48,145 bases of DNA from Clostridia bacterium (lineage in GTDB: Bacteria > Bacillota > Clostridia > TANB77 > CAG-508). Within the stretch, counting starts at the first letter, position 1, and each line of letters starts with the position of its first letter. The position numbers and the translations under genes are program-made. The notes beneath the pieces are model-generated. The model did no database searches. It was not told where the DNA came from and was given only the letters and a program-made list of their open reading frames with translations. Below, in pieces: positions 1-7,442 of the stretch. The stretch covers positions 1 to 48,145 of the forward strand of contig JAFWNC010000011.1 in NCBI GenBank assembly GCA_017510525.1, written 5' to 3'.

Positions 1-1
1 C

Positions 2-358
2 GATGACGACGATGATGACGATGATGACGATGATTATCCATATTGCAAGAAATCTGGTCATAAGTATACATTCTACAAATCTAAATCTTCTAAGTATGTA
101 TATACTTTTGAAGATGGTTCGTTAGAGTATAAGGATGACGAGATTGAGGATGAGGTTGATACAATCGGCTTCTCCAATGCAGGATACATCTACATTCTCA
201 CATCTGATGGTGATCTTTATCATCAGAAAGTCGGCAGAACGGATTCGCCTACATGGATCGATGGTGACATCGAATACATGAGCGTAAATTCCGATTATAT
301 GGTAACCAAGATCGTGGACGATGACGGCCACACTTATAAGGCGAAAGATTATGAGTAA
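2..358 (+). CDS. C-terminal part of an acidic surface or secreted protein (partial)
   Basis: The window opens inside an open frame that runs without a stop to TAA at 356-358, so only the last 118 residues are visible and no start is present. It begins with an Asp-rich tract and continues with a Tyr/Asp/Gly-rich region. Its last 70 residues resemble the end of the next gene (689-1579): both have an F-x-x-AG-x-x-x-x-L-x-x-D-x-x-x-Y pattern followed by an ending rich in Asp and Tyr. The two are therefore probably tandem paralogues, and since the neighbour has a signal peptide this one is probably exported too. Codons are more GC-rich than in most of the window. All four CGG triplets are out of frame. 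Function unknown. Confidence 0.7.
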   Translation, partial: DDDDDDDDDDDYPYCKKSGHKYTFYKSKSSKYVYTFEDGSLEYKDDEIEDEVDTIGFSNAGYIYILTSDGDLYHQKVGRTDSPTWIDGDIEYMSVNSDYMVTKIVDDDGHTYKAKDYE

Positions 359-392
359 TATTTACTTGAGTCTTTCAATCTGGTCTAATTAA

Positions 393-431
393 GGGCGGGA
401 GATTATAATCTCCTGCCCTTTCCCTTTTTTA
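393..431 (+). terminator. Rho-independent terminator
   Basis: A near-perfect hairpin (GGGCGGGAGATT pairing with AATCTCCTGCCC) is followed by a pyrimidine and T-rich run. It ends transcription of the partial gene at 2-358. Confidence 0.75.
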
Positions 432-580
432 TATAGGGTAGGGCAAGGAGTGTGGGTCGCCGAGGACGTCGACCCCTACGTTTATGAAAAATATGAAAAA
501 CAAGGTGGGGCAAGGAGAAATGGATCGTCTCGGGCGGGTTTCCATGCCTGACCGAGACAATCTGTTTCAATTGCACACCA

Positions 581-609
581 TTGAAAATTATGTAAATTTG
601 TGGTATAAT
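581..609 (+). promoter_or_regulatory. SigA-type promoter for the gene at 689
   Basis: A -35 box TTGAAA (581-586) and -10 box TATAAT (604-609) are separated by 17 bases. An AAAGGAGG ribosome binding site precedes ATG 689. Confidence 0.7.
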
Positions 610-688
610 ATATTTAGTCAAGTTTTATTGATAAGGGAAGAGACCATGTAACTAGTAGTTTTTATGACGATTTAAAGGAGGACTTACT

Positions 689-1579
689 ATGAGAAAATTA
701 TTAGTTTTTTTAGCAACAATTGCAATTACAATTGGATTAGTTTCCGTTGTGTATGCAGAAACACCGATGTATCAGTTACAGAATCCAATTAACAATTCTG
801 CTGGACAGATATATCAGTTACAGGATCCTATTAATAATTCTGATGGTCAGAGAGAGTTGGTTGTTAAAGATGTGAATGGTAATACTGCTTTGAAAGTTCT
901 TGGCAAAGACCATAACGTTTACAATTCAACAATAGGAAAACTGTACACTGACAACTGCAAAGGTCCGGATTATTTCGGAGTTGCGTACAATCAGAACCTG
1001 AACCAGCTTCAGATTCTTTGGGTTGATACGAGTGATATGCTTTGGCTGAGTTCAGCCAGTGAGTATAAGCCTCTTATCCAGGGAATATATTCTGGTGGAC
1101 CGATTAATTCTGTAGAAATACAGACTTTGGAGACTCAGGATGTTATGATTCAGCCGACTCAACCGAATAATCAAAATAATGGTCAAAACACGTATAATGG
1201 AACAAATACTCTGAATAATTCGGGAAAAATAAGTACGGGTACATTTACATATACCTATGACAGGATTAATTATAAGTATAAGTTAAATTATAAGGGAGAG
1301 TTACAGTTTGTTACGAATGTATCTACAACTGTTATATCTGAAGATGTTGTGGCTTTCGGATTTGCAGGAAAGTATGTTGTTTATCTGAACGATGATCAGG
1401 AGATGTATGCAGTAGAACTTGCCAGGTTGTCAAAGGGTACTATGATTTTAGATGATGTTGATGGAATTGATTTTTCGTCAGCAGGTACTAATGTTATAGC
1501 AAATGTTTATGCTGATAGGGAAACTTATTCGGCAGAGGACATTGAGAGAATGGCAAAGAGAGAATTGAAAAATAAGTAA
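689..1579 (+). CDS. Secreted hypothetical protein, paralogue of the partial upstream protein
   Basis: This 296-residue protein has a clear signal peptide: positive start MRK, hydrophobic core to about residue 20, and an AYA/ETP-like cleavage region near residue 23. Two near-identical repeats of about 15 residues follow (YQLQNPINNSAGQ, then YQLQDPINNSDGQ at residues 28-55). An Asn/Gln/Thr-rich linker lies at about 155-185. The C-terminal 110 residues resemble the end of the protein at 2-358, so the pair probably arose by duplication. I recognise no enzyme motif. It has its own promoter and a strong ribosome binding site. All CGG triplets are out of frame. Confidence 0.8.
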   Translation: MRKLLVFLATIAITIGLVSVVYAETPMYQLQNPINNSAGQIYQLQDPINNSDGQRELVVKDVNGNTALKVLGKDHNVYNSTIGKLYTDNCKGPDYFGVAYNQNLNQLQILWVDTSDMLWLSSASEYKPLIQGIYSGGPINSVEIQTLETQDVMIQPTQPNNQNNGQNTYNGTNTLNNSGKISTGTFTYTYDRINYKYKLNYKGELQFVTNVSTTVISEDVVAFGFAGKYVVYLNDDQEMYAVELARLSKGTMILDDVDGIDFSSAGTNVIANVYADRETYSAEDIERMAKRELKNK

Positions 1580-1596
1580 GAGTTAAAATGGTCTTA

Positions 1597-1636
1597 AAAG
1601 CGGGGAAGGTTTCTTCTTCGCTTTTCCCTTTTTATA
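1597..1636 (+). terminator. Terminator after the secreted protein gene
   Basis: A hairpin of AAAAGCG pairing with CGCTTTT, with an inner GGGAAGG/CTTC part, is followed by a T-rich tail. It lies between two convergent genes. Confidence 0.6.
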
Positions 1637-1645
1637 TAGATAGAA

Positions 1646-1905
1646 TTAAATTTTCTTGTATATATCTCCACGATTATTAATGAGAATAATTGTAATAATT
1701 TTTGAATTAAAGTTTATTGAATAAATAATTCGATATGAACCGAATTCTAAGTCGATATAAATTTTCATTATGAATTCCAATGAGTTTTTTAATGTCTCCG
1801 TTCGGGGAGTTTGTTGATTGAATTGATTATTCTGAGCTGTTGATTTTTATGTTGTTTTTGAATGAATTTTAGCGCTTCTGATTTAAATTCTATTTTATAG
1901 TTCAT
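1646..1905 (-). CDS. RelE/ParE-family toxin, two CGGN +1 shift sites
   Basis: Three open pieces in different frames join into one 85-residue RelE-superfamily protein if one base is skipped at each of two in-frame CGG codons. The first is 1800-1798 (CGGA), between LPE and DIKKL; the second is 1742-1739 (CGGT), between RLRI and SYRIIYS. The result reads LPEGDIKKLIG...NLYRLRIGSYRIIYSI, matching the RelE/ParE fold pattern (LPEGD, then YRLRxGxYRxxY) with glycine expected at both sites. The family cleaves ribosome-bound mRNA or inhibits gyrase; which applies here is not visible. Its ATG overlaps the antitoxin stop (ATGA), the usual coupled layout with antitoxin first. No ordinary ORF caller would find it. 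It could instead be a decayed toxin, but both lesions fit the window-wide CGG rule. Confidence 0.8.
1739..1742 (-). other. CGGT +1 shift site in the RelE-like toxin (second)
   Basis: In the frame set by the first shift, ATT-CGG-TTC would continue out of the family frame. Skipping one base gives I-[G]-S-Y-R-I-I-Y, the conserved RxGxYR core. Confidence 0.8.
1797..1800 (-). other. CGGA +1 shift site in the RelE-like toxin (first)
   Basis: GAA-CGG-AGA-CAT-TAA would stop three codons after the CGG. A one-base skip gives E-[G]-D-I-K-K, the conserved LPEGD region. Confidence 0.8.
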
Positions 1906-2159
1906 ATTGTATCACCGCCTATTCCTAGTTGTTTTAGTACTTCTTCATAAGAAATAGATTTTTCGTTAGAATTTAATATTCTTATTGATTTTAAAGTATC
2001 AATCTTGTCATAAATATCCATTTCTTTTAAGTTTGCGTTTGAGTCAATTTTCAAAATTTCGTTATCTAGTATTTTTTCAAGTAATGGTTTCATAGATTCT
2101 AGTGTGTCATTATCAAATACTATTAACATGTTTATTAGTTCTTTTTGTAATTCTGACAT
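1902..2159 (-). CDS. Small acidic antitoxin-like protein
   Basis: This 85-residue protein, starting MSELQKEL, is acidic and helical, with a C-terminal SYEEVLKQLGI segment like the toxin-wrapping tails of antitoxins paired with RelE-type toxins. The frame stays open upstream to 2252, but ATG 2159 is chosen because an AGGAG site lies just ahead of it, while the upstream extension is hydrophobic and has no ribosome binding site. It overlaps the toxin start by ATGA, which supports translational coupling and the antitoxin role. The exact antitoxin family is not recognised. Its one CGG is out of frame. Confidence 0.7.
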   Translation of the reverse strand: MSELQKELINMLIVFDNDTLESMKPLLEKILDNEILKIDSNANLKEMDIYDKIDTLKSIRILNSNEKSISYEEVLKQLGIGGDTI

Positions 2160-2228
2160 TTTTATTTCTCCTTTCTTTATTTTTATGTTGATAGTATAAC
2201 ATATTTTTTTTATAAAATCTAGTAAAAT

Positions 2229-2271
2229 AAAAAACAATAGGTGGGGATACATCCCTACCTATTGTTTTTTT
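2229..2271. terminator. Bidirectional terminator between spoVAE and the toxin-antitoxin operon
   Basis: ACAATAGGT and ACCTATTGT arms with inner GGAT/ATCC pairs are flanked by A and T runs. It overlaps the spoVAE stop codon. Confidence 0.7.
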
Positions 2272-2645
2272 ATTTTTGGTTTTGCTACTAGGGAGGCGAT
2301 GTAACCGAAAAAGACTGCTGCTGAGATTCCTCCGGCTGAGGCTTTTAGCCCTCCGGTGAAGATTCCTATTAATCCATCTTTTTGGATTTCTTTTATTACT
2401 CCTTGGGCTAGGTTGTTTCCAAATCCTGTTAGGGGGACTGTTGCTCCACAGCCTGCAAAGTCTACTAGGTATTTATATATTCCTAAACCTCCTAGGATTG
2501 TTCCTAAAGTTACGTAGAGTACTAGGATTCTGGCTGGGGTTAGTTTTGTTTTGTCGATTAGAATTTGGGCGATTACGCATAGGAGTCCGCCGATTACAAA
2601 TGCTTTTAGGAGCATATACAAATCTATATTTTGAAATATTTCCAT
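2259..2645 (-). CDS. spoVAE: Stage V sporulation protein AE
   Basis: SpoVAE is part of the spore inner-membrane complex that moves dipicolinic acid (as its Ca chelate) into the forespore and out at germination. The 128-residue protein has four hydrophobic segments and the family block YLVDFAGCGATVPLTGFGNNLAQG followed by GL-GIFTGGLKA-AGG-AA-FFGY. Length and motifs are normal and the gene is intact; its five CGG triplets are all out of frame. It is the last gene of a minus-strand D-C-E cluster, whereas the usual order is C-D-E. Confidence 0.92.
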   Translation of the reverse strand: MEIFQNIDLYMLLKAFVIGGLLCVIAQILIDKTKLTPARILVLYVTLGTILGGLGIYKYLVDFAGCGATVPLTGFGNNLAQGVIKEIQKDGLIGIFTGGLKASAGGISAAVFFGYIASLVAKPKIKKQ

Positions 2646-2670
2646 GTTTTTTTCCTTTCCATAAATTGTA

Positions 2671-2772
2671 GGTTAACGAGTTGCACTCGTTAACCTTGTA
2701 GGGGCACATTGCAATGTGCCCTTTTCATATCTTTCTCTTTTTATTTTTGGGCACATTGCAATGTGCCCCTAC
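2671..2772. repeat. Palindrome plus inverted pair of REP-like elements
   Basis: GGTTAACGAG pairs with CTCGTTAACC at 2671-2695. Then come two copies of a GGGCACATTGCAATGTGCCC palindrome in opposite orientation (2698-2721, ending in GTAG, and 2749-2772, ending in CTAC). The whole forms a REP-doublet between spoVAC and spoVAE. Confidence 0.8.
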
Positions 2773-2778
2773 TTCAAT

Positions 2779-3244
2779 TTATATTATTAATCCTTGGGCA
2801 TTTATTATTGTGTAAGCTATTCCGGACGAGGATTGAAGATGAGATTCCGTAGACTAGAACGGGTCCTGCTACTGTGAACATTTTAGCTCCAACTCCCATT
2901 ACATAGCCTTCTGATTTGTATTCCATTGCTGGAGAGATTATTGAGTTTGCAAATCCTGTGATTGGAACTAGTGAGCCTGCTCCAGCAAATTTTCCTATTC
3001 TGTTAAACCAGTTGATTGCTGTTAGAAAGGCGCTTAAGCCTATTAGTGATATTGAGACGATTGCTCCTGAGGTTGTTTCGTCTAGTCCTTTTGATCGGCA
3101 GATTGTGAATATTATTTGACCTATTACGCAGATTAGTCCTCCTACCCAAAATGCGTTAAAGCAGTTTTTTAGAATAGGGGAGTTGGGTGATTTTTTTTCT
3201 ACATAGGTTTGATATTCTTGTTTTGTGGTTATGTTTTTTTTCAT
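2779..3244 (-). CDS. spoVAC: Stage V sporulation protein AC, one CGGN +1 shift site
   Basis: SpoVAC is the membrane-channel component of the SpoVA dipicolinate transporter. The sequence shows several membrane segments and the family block FAGAGSLVPITGFANSIISPAMEYKSEG...GAKMFTVAGPVLVYGISSS. Near the end, the frame ILV-CGG-AAT gives a non-family tail. Skipping one base at CGGA (2824-2821) gives ILV[G]IAYTIINAQGLII then stop, a hydrophobic end as expected for the last membrane helix. With the shift the protein is 154 residues, normal for the family. A divergent tail by decay is the alternative. An AGGAGG site precedes ATG 3244. Confidence 0.88.
2821..2824 (-). other. CGGA +1 shift site in spoVAC
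   Basis: GTC-CGG-AAT in frame; skipping one base restores the hydrophobic C-terminal helix, with glycine expected after IIV in the family. Confidence 0.78.
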
Positions 3245-3275
3245 TGTTTCCTCCTTTGAAATGGATATATATTAT

Positions 3276-3378
3276 GATTTGAATATAGCAATTTTTCAGC
3301 TTAGACTGCGGACGCTCTGCTATTTTTCTACTTCGTAGAAAAACACCTTGTCACGCTTCAAAATTCTATATTCAAATC
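3276..3378. repeat. MITE-like hairpin element, copy 1
   Basis: This 103-base element has terminal inverted repeats GATTTGAATATAG and CTATATTCAAATC and an inner hairpin TTTTTCTAC/GTAGAAAAA. A second copy at 14312-14416 keeps both stems by paired base changes. It lies between spoVAD and spoVAC. No transposase is nearby. Confidence 0.75.
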
Positions 3379-3411
3379 AGGGAACCTTTGGAAAGAGTCT
3401 ATGAGAATCTT

Positions 3412-3440
3412 CGGCAAAGCCTCGTTTGGTCGCTGCGCGG
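3412..3440. repeat. 29-base dispersed repeat, copy 1
   Basis: The 29 bases starting CGGCAAAGCC and ending GCTGCGCGG occur again exactly at 47747-47775. An AT-rich tail with ACAATTTAATAAAAA lies downstream of both copies. Confidence 0.7.
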
Positions 3441-3480
3441 AGATTTTAAAAATTAATATATAACAATTTAATAAAAAAAA

Positions 3481-4488
3481 TCATAGTTCGATTGAGATGG
3501 CGTGGGCGATTCCGTGGGATTGTTTCTCCTTGTTGGGTGGTTGTTGAGTTCATTAGTGCTCCTGTTGCGACTAATAGGATTTTTTTTAGCCTTTTTTCTT
3601 TTAACATGCTATATAGATAGCCTGAAAATACTGATGCGCAACATCCGCAGCCTGAGCCGCCCAGAGTGGGTGTCTTGTTTTTCTTTATCAAAGATTAATA
3701 CTCCACAGTCATTATAATTGTTTTTTAGGTTATATCCTTCAGCTTTGGATAGGTCTAATACTATTTCTTTTCCAATATAACCTAGGTCTCCAGTTATTAT
3801 GAGATCATAGTAGTTTGGTGTTCTTTCTGTATCTTTAAAGTGAGTTATAATTGTGTCTAGTGCTGCTGGAGCCATTGCGGCTCCCATGTTGTTTGCATCT
3901 TTTATTCCTAGGTCAACTATTTTGCCTGGTGTTAAGTGAGTAATGTAAGGGCCTTGTCCTGTTTTTGATAGTATTGCTGCTCCTGATCCTGTTACTGTCC
4001 ATTGCGATGTTGGTGGCCTTTGATTTCCGTAGTTCTAAGGGAAATCTAAATTGTTTTTCTGCACTACAGAAGTGACTTGATGTTGCGCATAATGTGTATT
4101 CAGCAAAGTCTCCGTCTATGAATATTGAGCCTAAGATTAGTGCTTCTACAAATGTTGAACATGCTCCAAATATTCCGAAAAAAGGTGTGTTTAAGTCTCT
4201 TAGACCAAAGCTAGATGAGACGCATTGATTTAATAGGTCTCCTGAAAAAGAGTAGTCTATTTTTGAAGATGGTATTTTTGATTTTGTGATGACTGAATTT
4301 ACAGTTTCGCGCAATATTTTGCTTTCTGCTTTTTCCCAAGTTTTTTCTCCATAGAATTCATTTTCTAGGCAGCGGTCAAAGTATTTGGCAAGTGGACCTT
4401 GTGATTCCTTTGGACCGACTGTTGATGCGGTTTCTAGGATTGTTACTGGGTTTTCTAATTTTATTGTTTGGGTTCCTATTTTTTTCAT
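3481..4488 (-). CDS. spoVAD: Stage V sporulation protein AD, three CGGN +1 shift sites
   Basis: SpoVAD is the thiolase-fold, dipicolinate-binding subunit of the SpoVA complex. Four pieces in three frames join into one 334-residue protein, the normal length, when one base is skipped at three in-frame CGG codons: 4029 (CGGA), 3659 (CGGC) and 3514 (CGGA). Joined family blocks are ATSSHFCSAEKQFRFPLE, then [G]NQRPPTSQWTVTGSGAA, then QDTHSG[G]SGCGCCASV, and IP[G]IAHAISIEL at the end. Glycine is expected at all three. A strong AGGAGG site precedes ATG 4488. Three independent lesions with no other damage is hard to reconcile with a decaying pseudogene. Confidence 0.9.
3511..3514 (-). other. CGGA +1 shift site in spoVAD (third)
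   Basis: CCA-CGG-AAT in frame; a one-base skip gives IP[G]IAHAISIE and a stop at 3481, the usual SpoVAD ending. Confidence 0.8.
3656..3659 (-). other. CGGC +1 shift site in spoVAD (second)
   Basis: GGG-CGG-CTC in frame; a one-base skip gives SG[G]SGCGCC, a near-invariant SpoVAD block. A second CGG just downstream (TGC GGA) is out of frame and is not a shift site. Confidence 0.85.
4026..4029 (-). other. CGGA +1 shift site in spoVAD (first)
   Basis: CTA-CGG-AAA in frame; a one-base skip gives FPLEL[G]NQRPPTSQWTVTGSGA, matching the family block FPLEYGNQR. Confidence 0.85.
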
Positions 4489-4504
4489 TTTTCCTCCTTT
4501 TATT

Positions 4505-4529
4505 GGGCGGGGACAAGCCCCGCCCCTAC
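4505..4529. repeat. REP-like palindrome
   Basis: GGGCGGGG and CCCCGCCC arms around ACAAG, ending in CTAC; same family as the elements at 35440 and 44944. Confidence 0.75.
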
Positions 4530-4632
4530 GGGATAGATATTTGTTATTAGTATGTGATTTTTTTTAAAAAATATACAAAAAATGTAAATATTACAATTGC
4601 ATTACATTTAATTTACGGTTAAGTTAAATATA

Positions 4633-4661
4633 TTGACTCTATGTTAAAAAAAATGTATAAA
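4633..4661 (+). promoter_or_regulatory. Promoter of the type IV pilus operon
   Basis: TTGACT (4633-4638) and TATAAA (4656-4661) with a 17-base spacer. A second possible -10 (TATAAT near 4701) follows a GTC, resembling the sequence ahead of greA. Confidence 0.6.
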
Positions 4662-4735
4662 TATATATAGAAGAATGTATTTTTGGCGAAATATGTCGTC
4701 TATAATATACTAATGATGTTTTAAGGAGTTTGAAA

Positions 4736-6343
4736 ATGCCAAGTTGCTTAGGTGTTTATATCGAGGAGAAACTAATTAAATATGCAAAGGTATCTAAGGA
4801 AAGAGATAATATAAAAGTTGAATCTTTTGGCGTTATGTTTTATGAAAATTTAAAACATGCTTTGGGTCAAATTATTCAAGAGACCAATAGCCAGAGAGTT
4901 CCTGTTGCTATTAATATTTCTGAAGAAATTTATAATTATTTCGAAGTCTTTTCTTTACTTAGTTCTAGCGAAATAAAAAAAGCTGCTGAGATTGAATATG
5001 ATGTTTTATGTACTGAAAAAGGATATAAGAAAGATTTATTAGAACCAAGATATTTAACATTGTCAAATCCTGATAATGTTGAGAAACTTAAAATTGTTAA
5101 TATTTCAGTTAATAAAAGTGAACTTGATTCTAGAGTTAACAATTTTGACAAAGGAAAAGTAATATCTGCTAGACCTATGCCAACAAGTATTTTGAATTTG
5201 CTTTCATTAAACAAAGAGTCAAATTCTTTAATTGTTAATATTGAAGATAGAACATATATTACAGTTATTAAAAATGGAAATTTTGATAAGGTTGAAATCA
5301 TTCCTGATGGTATGAATGATATTTTAGAAAAAATAAATACAAGTGAAAATTCATATTCAAAATCTTATGAAATTTGTAAAAATACAACGATATCAAATCA
5401 AGGTTTGAATATTGAAGATGGAAATGAGTATGTTGAGGTAATATTACCAACTTTATTTAACGTGACTAACAAAATAAAAGATGTGATTGCTGATTTTGAC
5501 GGCGATGTGGGTGAAATCTATATTACTGGTAGCGGTAGTTCAATAAATAATATTGATTTATATTTACAAGATTTCTTAGATAATATTCCTTGTGAAATCT
5601 TAAAACCAAAGTTTTTAGAGGCTGGTTCTCTAAAAGTTGGAATCAAAGATTATATTGAGGTTAACTCCGCTATAGCTTTGGCTTTAGATGGTTTAGGAAT
5701 GGGAATCAGAGATCTTAACTTTGTTACGCCTAGTAAAATAGCTAATTTAACTTCTTCAATTGGAAGTATTAGTAATGTTAAAGCTCCTAATATTGGTGAT
5801 GCGAAAGAATCATTTAAAGGGAAATTAGATCCAATAGAAAAATTGATGTTTAGAGTAATTGGAACTGTTATTATTTTCTTAATTGGATATGGAATTATTT
5901 CTACTTCAATGATGGATAATTATGAACAAAAGTCTACTGAAACTGATACTACAAAAGCTAGTGTTGTTAAGGCTATTAGCGATGTTAGTGTTGACCAGAA
6001 GAATGTTAATAGTATTATTAATCAATATAAAGAACAAATTGAAAAATTGAAAAAGACTGATGATGATAATTATGGTGATAATTCTGTTGTTATTCCTAAA
6101 GACGTATTACCAAATTTCTTAAATCAGTTGATGTTTGCTATTCCTCAATATGTAACTGTTGATAGTATCACAAATACAACGGGAATTCACATTTCAATAG
6201 AAGCACATTCAAAGGAATATCAACAAATAGGTTTGTTTAAAGCTATTTTATATAATAAAGGGCTTTTGAAAAATGTAACTTCAACAGTTAGTTATAAAGA
6301 GGGAGAATATGTTAGAGTTACTATAGAGGGAGATTTACCATGA
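4736..6343 (+). CDS. PilM-PilN fusion, type IV pilus assembly
   Basis: The first 340 or so residues form a PilM-like actin-fold domain: MPSCLGVYIEEKLIKYAKV at the start (the G-x-x-I-x-x-x-x-I-K-Y-A phosphate-loop region) and GEIYITGSGSSINNIDLYLQDF late in the domain. One membrane helix (about residues 380-398) and a coiled-coil plus PilN-like ferredoxin-fold end follow (PQYVTVDSITNTTGIHISIEA). PilM and PilN are normally separate proteins that form the inner alignment platform; here they are one 535-residue chain. ATG 4736 is chosen over TTG 4730 because AAGGAG sits seven bases ahead. It is the first gene of the pilus operon and overlaps the next by four bases. Confidence 0.8.
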   Translation: MPSCLGVYIEEKLIKYAKVSKERDNIKVESFGVMFYENLKHALGQIIQETNSQRVPVAINISEEIYNYFEVFSLLSSSEIKKAAEIEYDVLCTEKGYKKDLLEPRYLTLSNPDNVEKLKIVNISVNKSELDSRVNNFDKGKVISARPMPTSILNLLSLNKESNSLIVNIEDRTYITVIKNGNFDKVEIIPDGMNDILEKINTSENSYSKSYEICKNTTISNQGLNIEDGNEYVEVILPTLFNVTNKIKDVIADFDGDVGEIYITGSGSSINNIDLYLQDFLDNIPCEILKPKFLEAGSLKVGIKDYIEVNSAIALALDGLGMGIRDLNFVTPSKIANLTSSIGSISNVKAPNIGDAKESFKGKLDPIEKLMFRVIGTVIIFLIGYGIISTSMMDNYEQKSTETDTTKASVVKAISDVSVDQKNVNSIINQYKEQIEKLKKTDDDNYGDNSVVIPKDVLPNFLNQLMFAIPQYVTVDSITNTTGIHISIEAHSKEYQQIGLFKAILYNKGLLKNVTSTVSYKEGEYVRVTIEGDLP

Positions 6344-7338
6344 GAAAAATATTAATTTTGGTTTTAACTCTTTTTGTATGTGTATGGATTTATGTTTTTG
6401 CTTTCAAAGGTGTTAACACATTTTTTACTGTTTATAATGTTGAGGAAATTGGTGTTAAACAAAAAGAGGTTAATGATAAAATTACAGAAGTGAAAAATTT
6501 ACAAAAAGAAGATCTAGCAAAAAAACAAAAGAATTTAGATACTTCTGTTAAAGAATTTAAAAAGGTTAAAGAGGAATATGATGATCTTATGCTTCTTGTT
6601 TCTCAAAGAGGAGAAGAAGGAATTGGGGATTTCTATGATATAGAATATTTATGGACTAGACTTGGAATTTATTCTACAAAACATGGAGTTGATATTGCTC
6701 TTACAATTTCAAAATCACCATTTAATTCTAATAATAAAGATACAAATTTTATATTATGTGATTTTGATTTTACAATTACTGGTACATATATTAATGTTAC
6801 AAATTATATTTATTCAATGGAAGATGATTCTGCTTTATATTTTTCAATAAGAAACTTTAAGATGGTTGCATCATCTGACGATAAAGTTACGGCAACATTT
6901 TCTGTAACAAAAATTCCTGTTGCTTCTTCAGGATTATCTGATGTATTTAAAAACAGTTCTAGTGTTACAGTTGATAATAATGCTAATAGCGGAAGCCAAA
7001 CTGGTGGAACCGCAGGTGATGCAACTGGTGGAACAACTGGAGGAACAACAGGTGGTACTACAGGTGGTACTACAGGAGGAACAACTGGAGGAACAACAGG
7101 TGGTACTACAGGTGGTACAACTGGAGATACAACAGGAGGAACAACAGGTAGTACAACTGGTAGCACAACAGGAAGTACAACAGGAAGTACAACAGGAAGT
7201 ACAACAGGAAGTACAACTGGAAATACAACAGGTAGTTCATCAAGTAGTAATACAAAAAGCAATGGAACAACAAATACAAATGTAACAAATAATAGTTCAA
7301 GTAATTCAACAAGTAGTAATAAAACAAGTGGAAATTAG
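6340..7338 (+). CDS. PilO-like pilus assembly protein with a Gly-Thr repeat tail
   Basis: It has an N-terminal membrane anchor (residues 1-25), a coiled coil rich in Lys/Glu (about 35-85) and a small folded domain (about 95-205), the arrangement of PilO. From about residue 225 to 300 it becomes low-complexity repeats of GGTT, then GSTT, then a Ser/Asn/Thr tail. This end is unlike PilO and could be a flexible linker in the cell-wall zone. The start overlaps the PilM-PilN stop (ATGA), so the two are translationally coupled. Assignment rests on order and topology more than on sequence identity. Confidence 0.65.
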   Translation: MRKILILVLTLFVCVWIYVFAFKGVNTFFTVYNVEEIGVKQKEVNDKITEVKNLQKEDLAKKQKNLDTSVKEFKKVKEEYDDLMLLVSQRGEEGIGDFYDIEYLWTRLGIYSTKHGVDIALTISKSPFNSNNKDTNFILCDFDFTITGTYINVTNYIYSMEDDSALYFSIRNFKMVASSDDKVTATFSVTKIPVASSGLSDVFKNSSSVTVDNNANSGSQTGGTAGDATGGTTGGTTGGTTGGTTGGTTGGTTGGTTGGTTGDTTGGTTGSTTGSTTGSTTGSTTGSTTGSTTGNTTGSSSSSNTKSNGTTNTNVTNNSSSNSTSSNKTSGN

Positions 7339-7342
7339 ATAT

Positions 7343-7413
7343 GTAGGGGCGACCATTGGTCGGTCTTATGAAAAAATAATTGATTTTTATGGAGCACTTT
7401 AGTGCTCCGCTAC
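7343..7413. repeat. Two REP-like palindromes between pilus genes
   Basis: GTAGGGGCGACC-ATT-GGTCG at 7343-7365 and GGAGCACTTTAGTGCTCC followed by GCTAC at 7391-7413. The first recurs at 40662, the second type at 27365 and 34190. Confidence 0.7.
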
Positions 7414-7442
7414 GAAGGGATTATATTGTTAAGGAGAATGTT

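Larger units (their letters stand above)
359..688. repeat. Gene-free spacer with terminator and two REP-like palindromes
   Basis: This 330-base gap contains the terminator of the upstream gene (393-431) and a palindrome around 449-478 (GGGTCG pairing with CGACCC, ending in CCCCTAC like the other REP elements here). A further hairpin at about 527-566 has a GTCTCGG stem pairing with CCGAGAC. The promoter of the next gene follows at 581-609. I see no coding signal. Confidence 0.55.

Noticed and set aside
403..621. Minus-strand open frame in the first intergenic gap
   Set aside because: It lies over palindromes, the terminator and the promoter of the next gene.
6810..7327. Long proline/valine-rich open frames on the minus strand
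   Set aside because: They mirror the GGTT repeats of the PilO-like gene and have no ribosome site.
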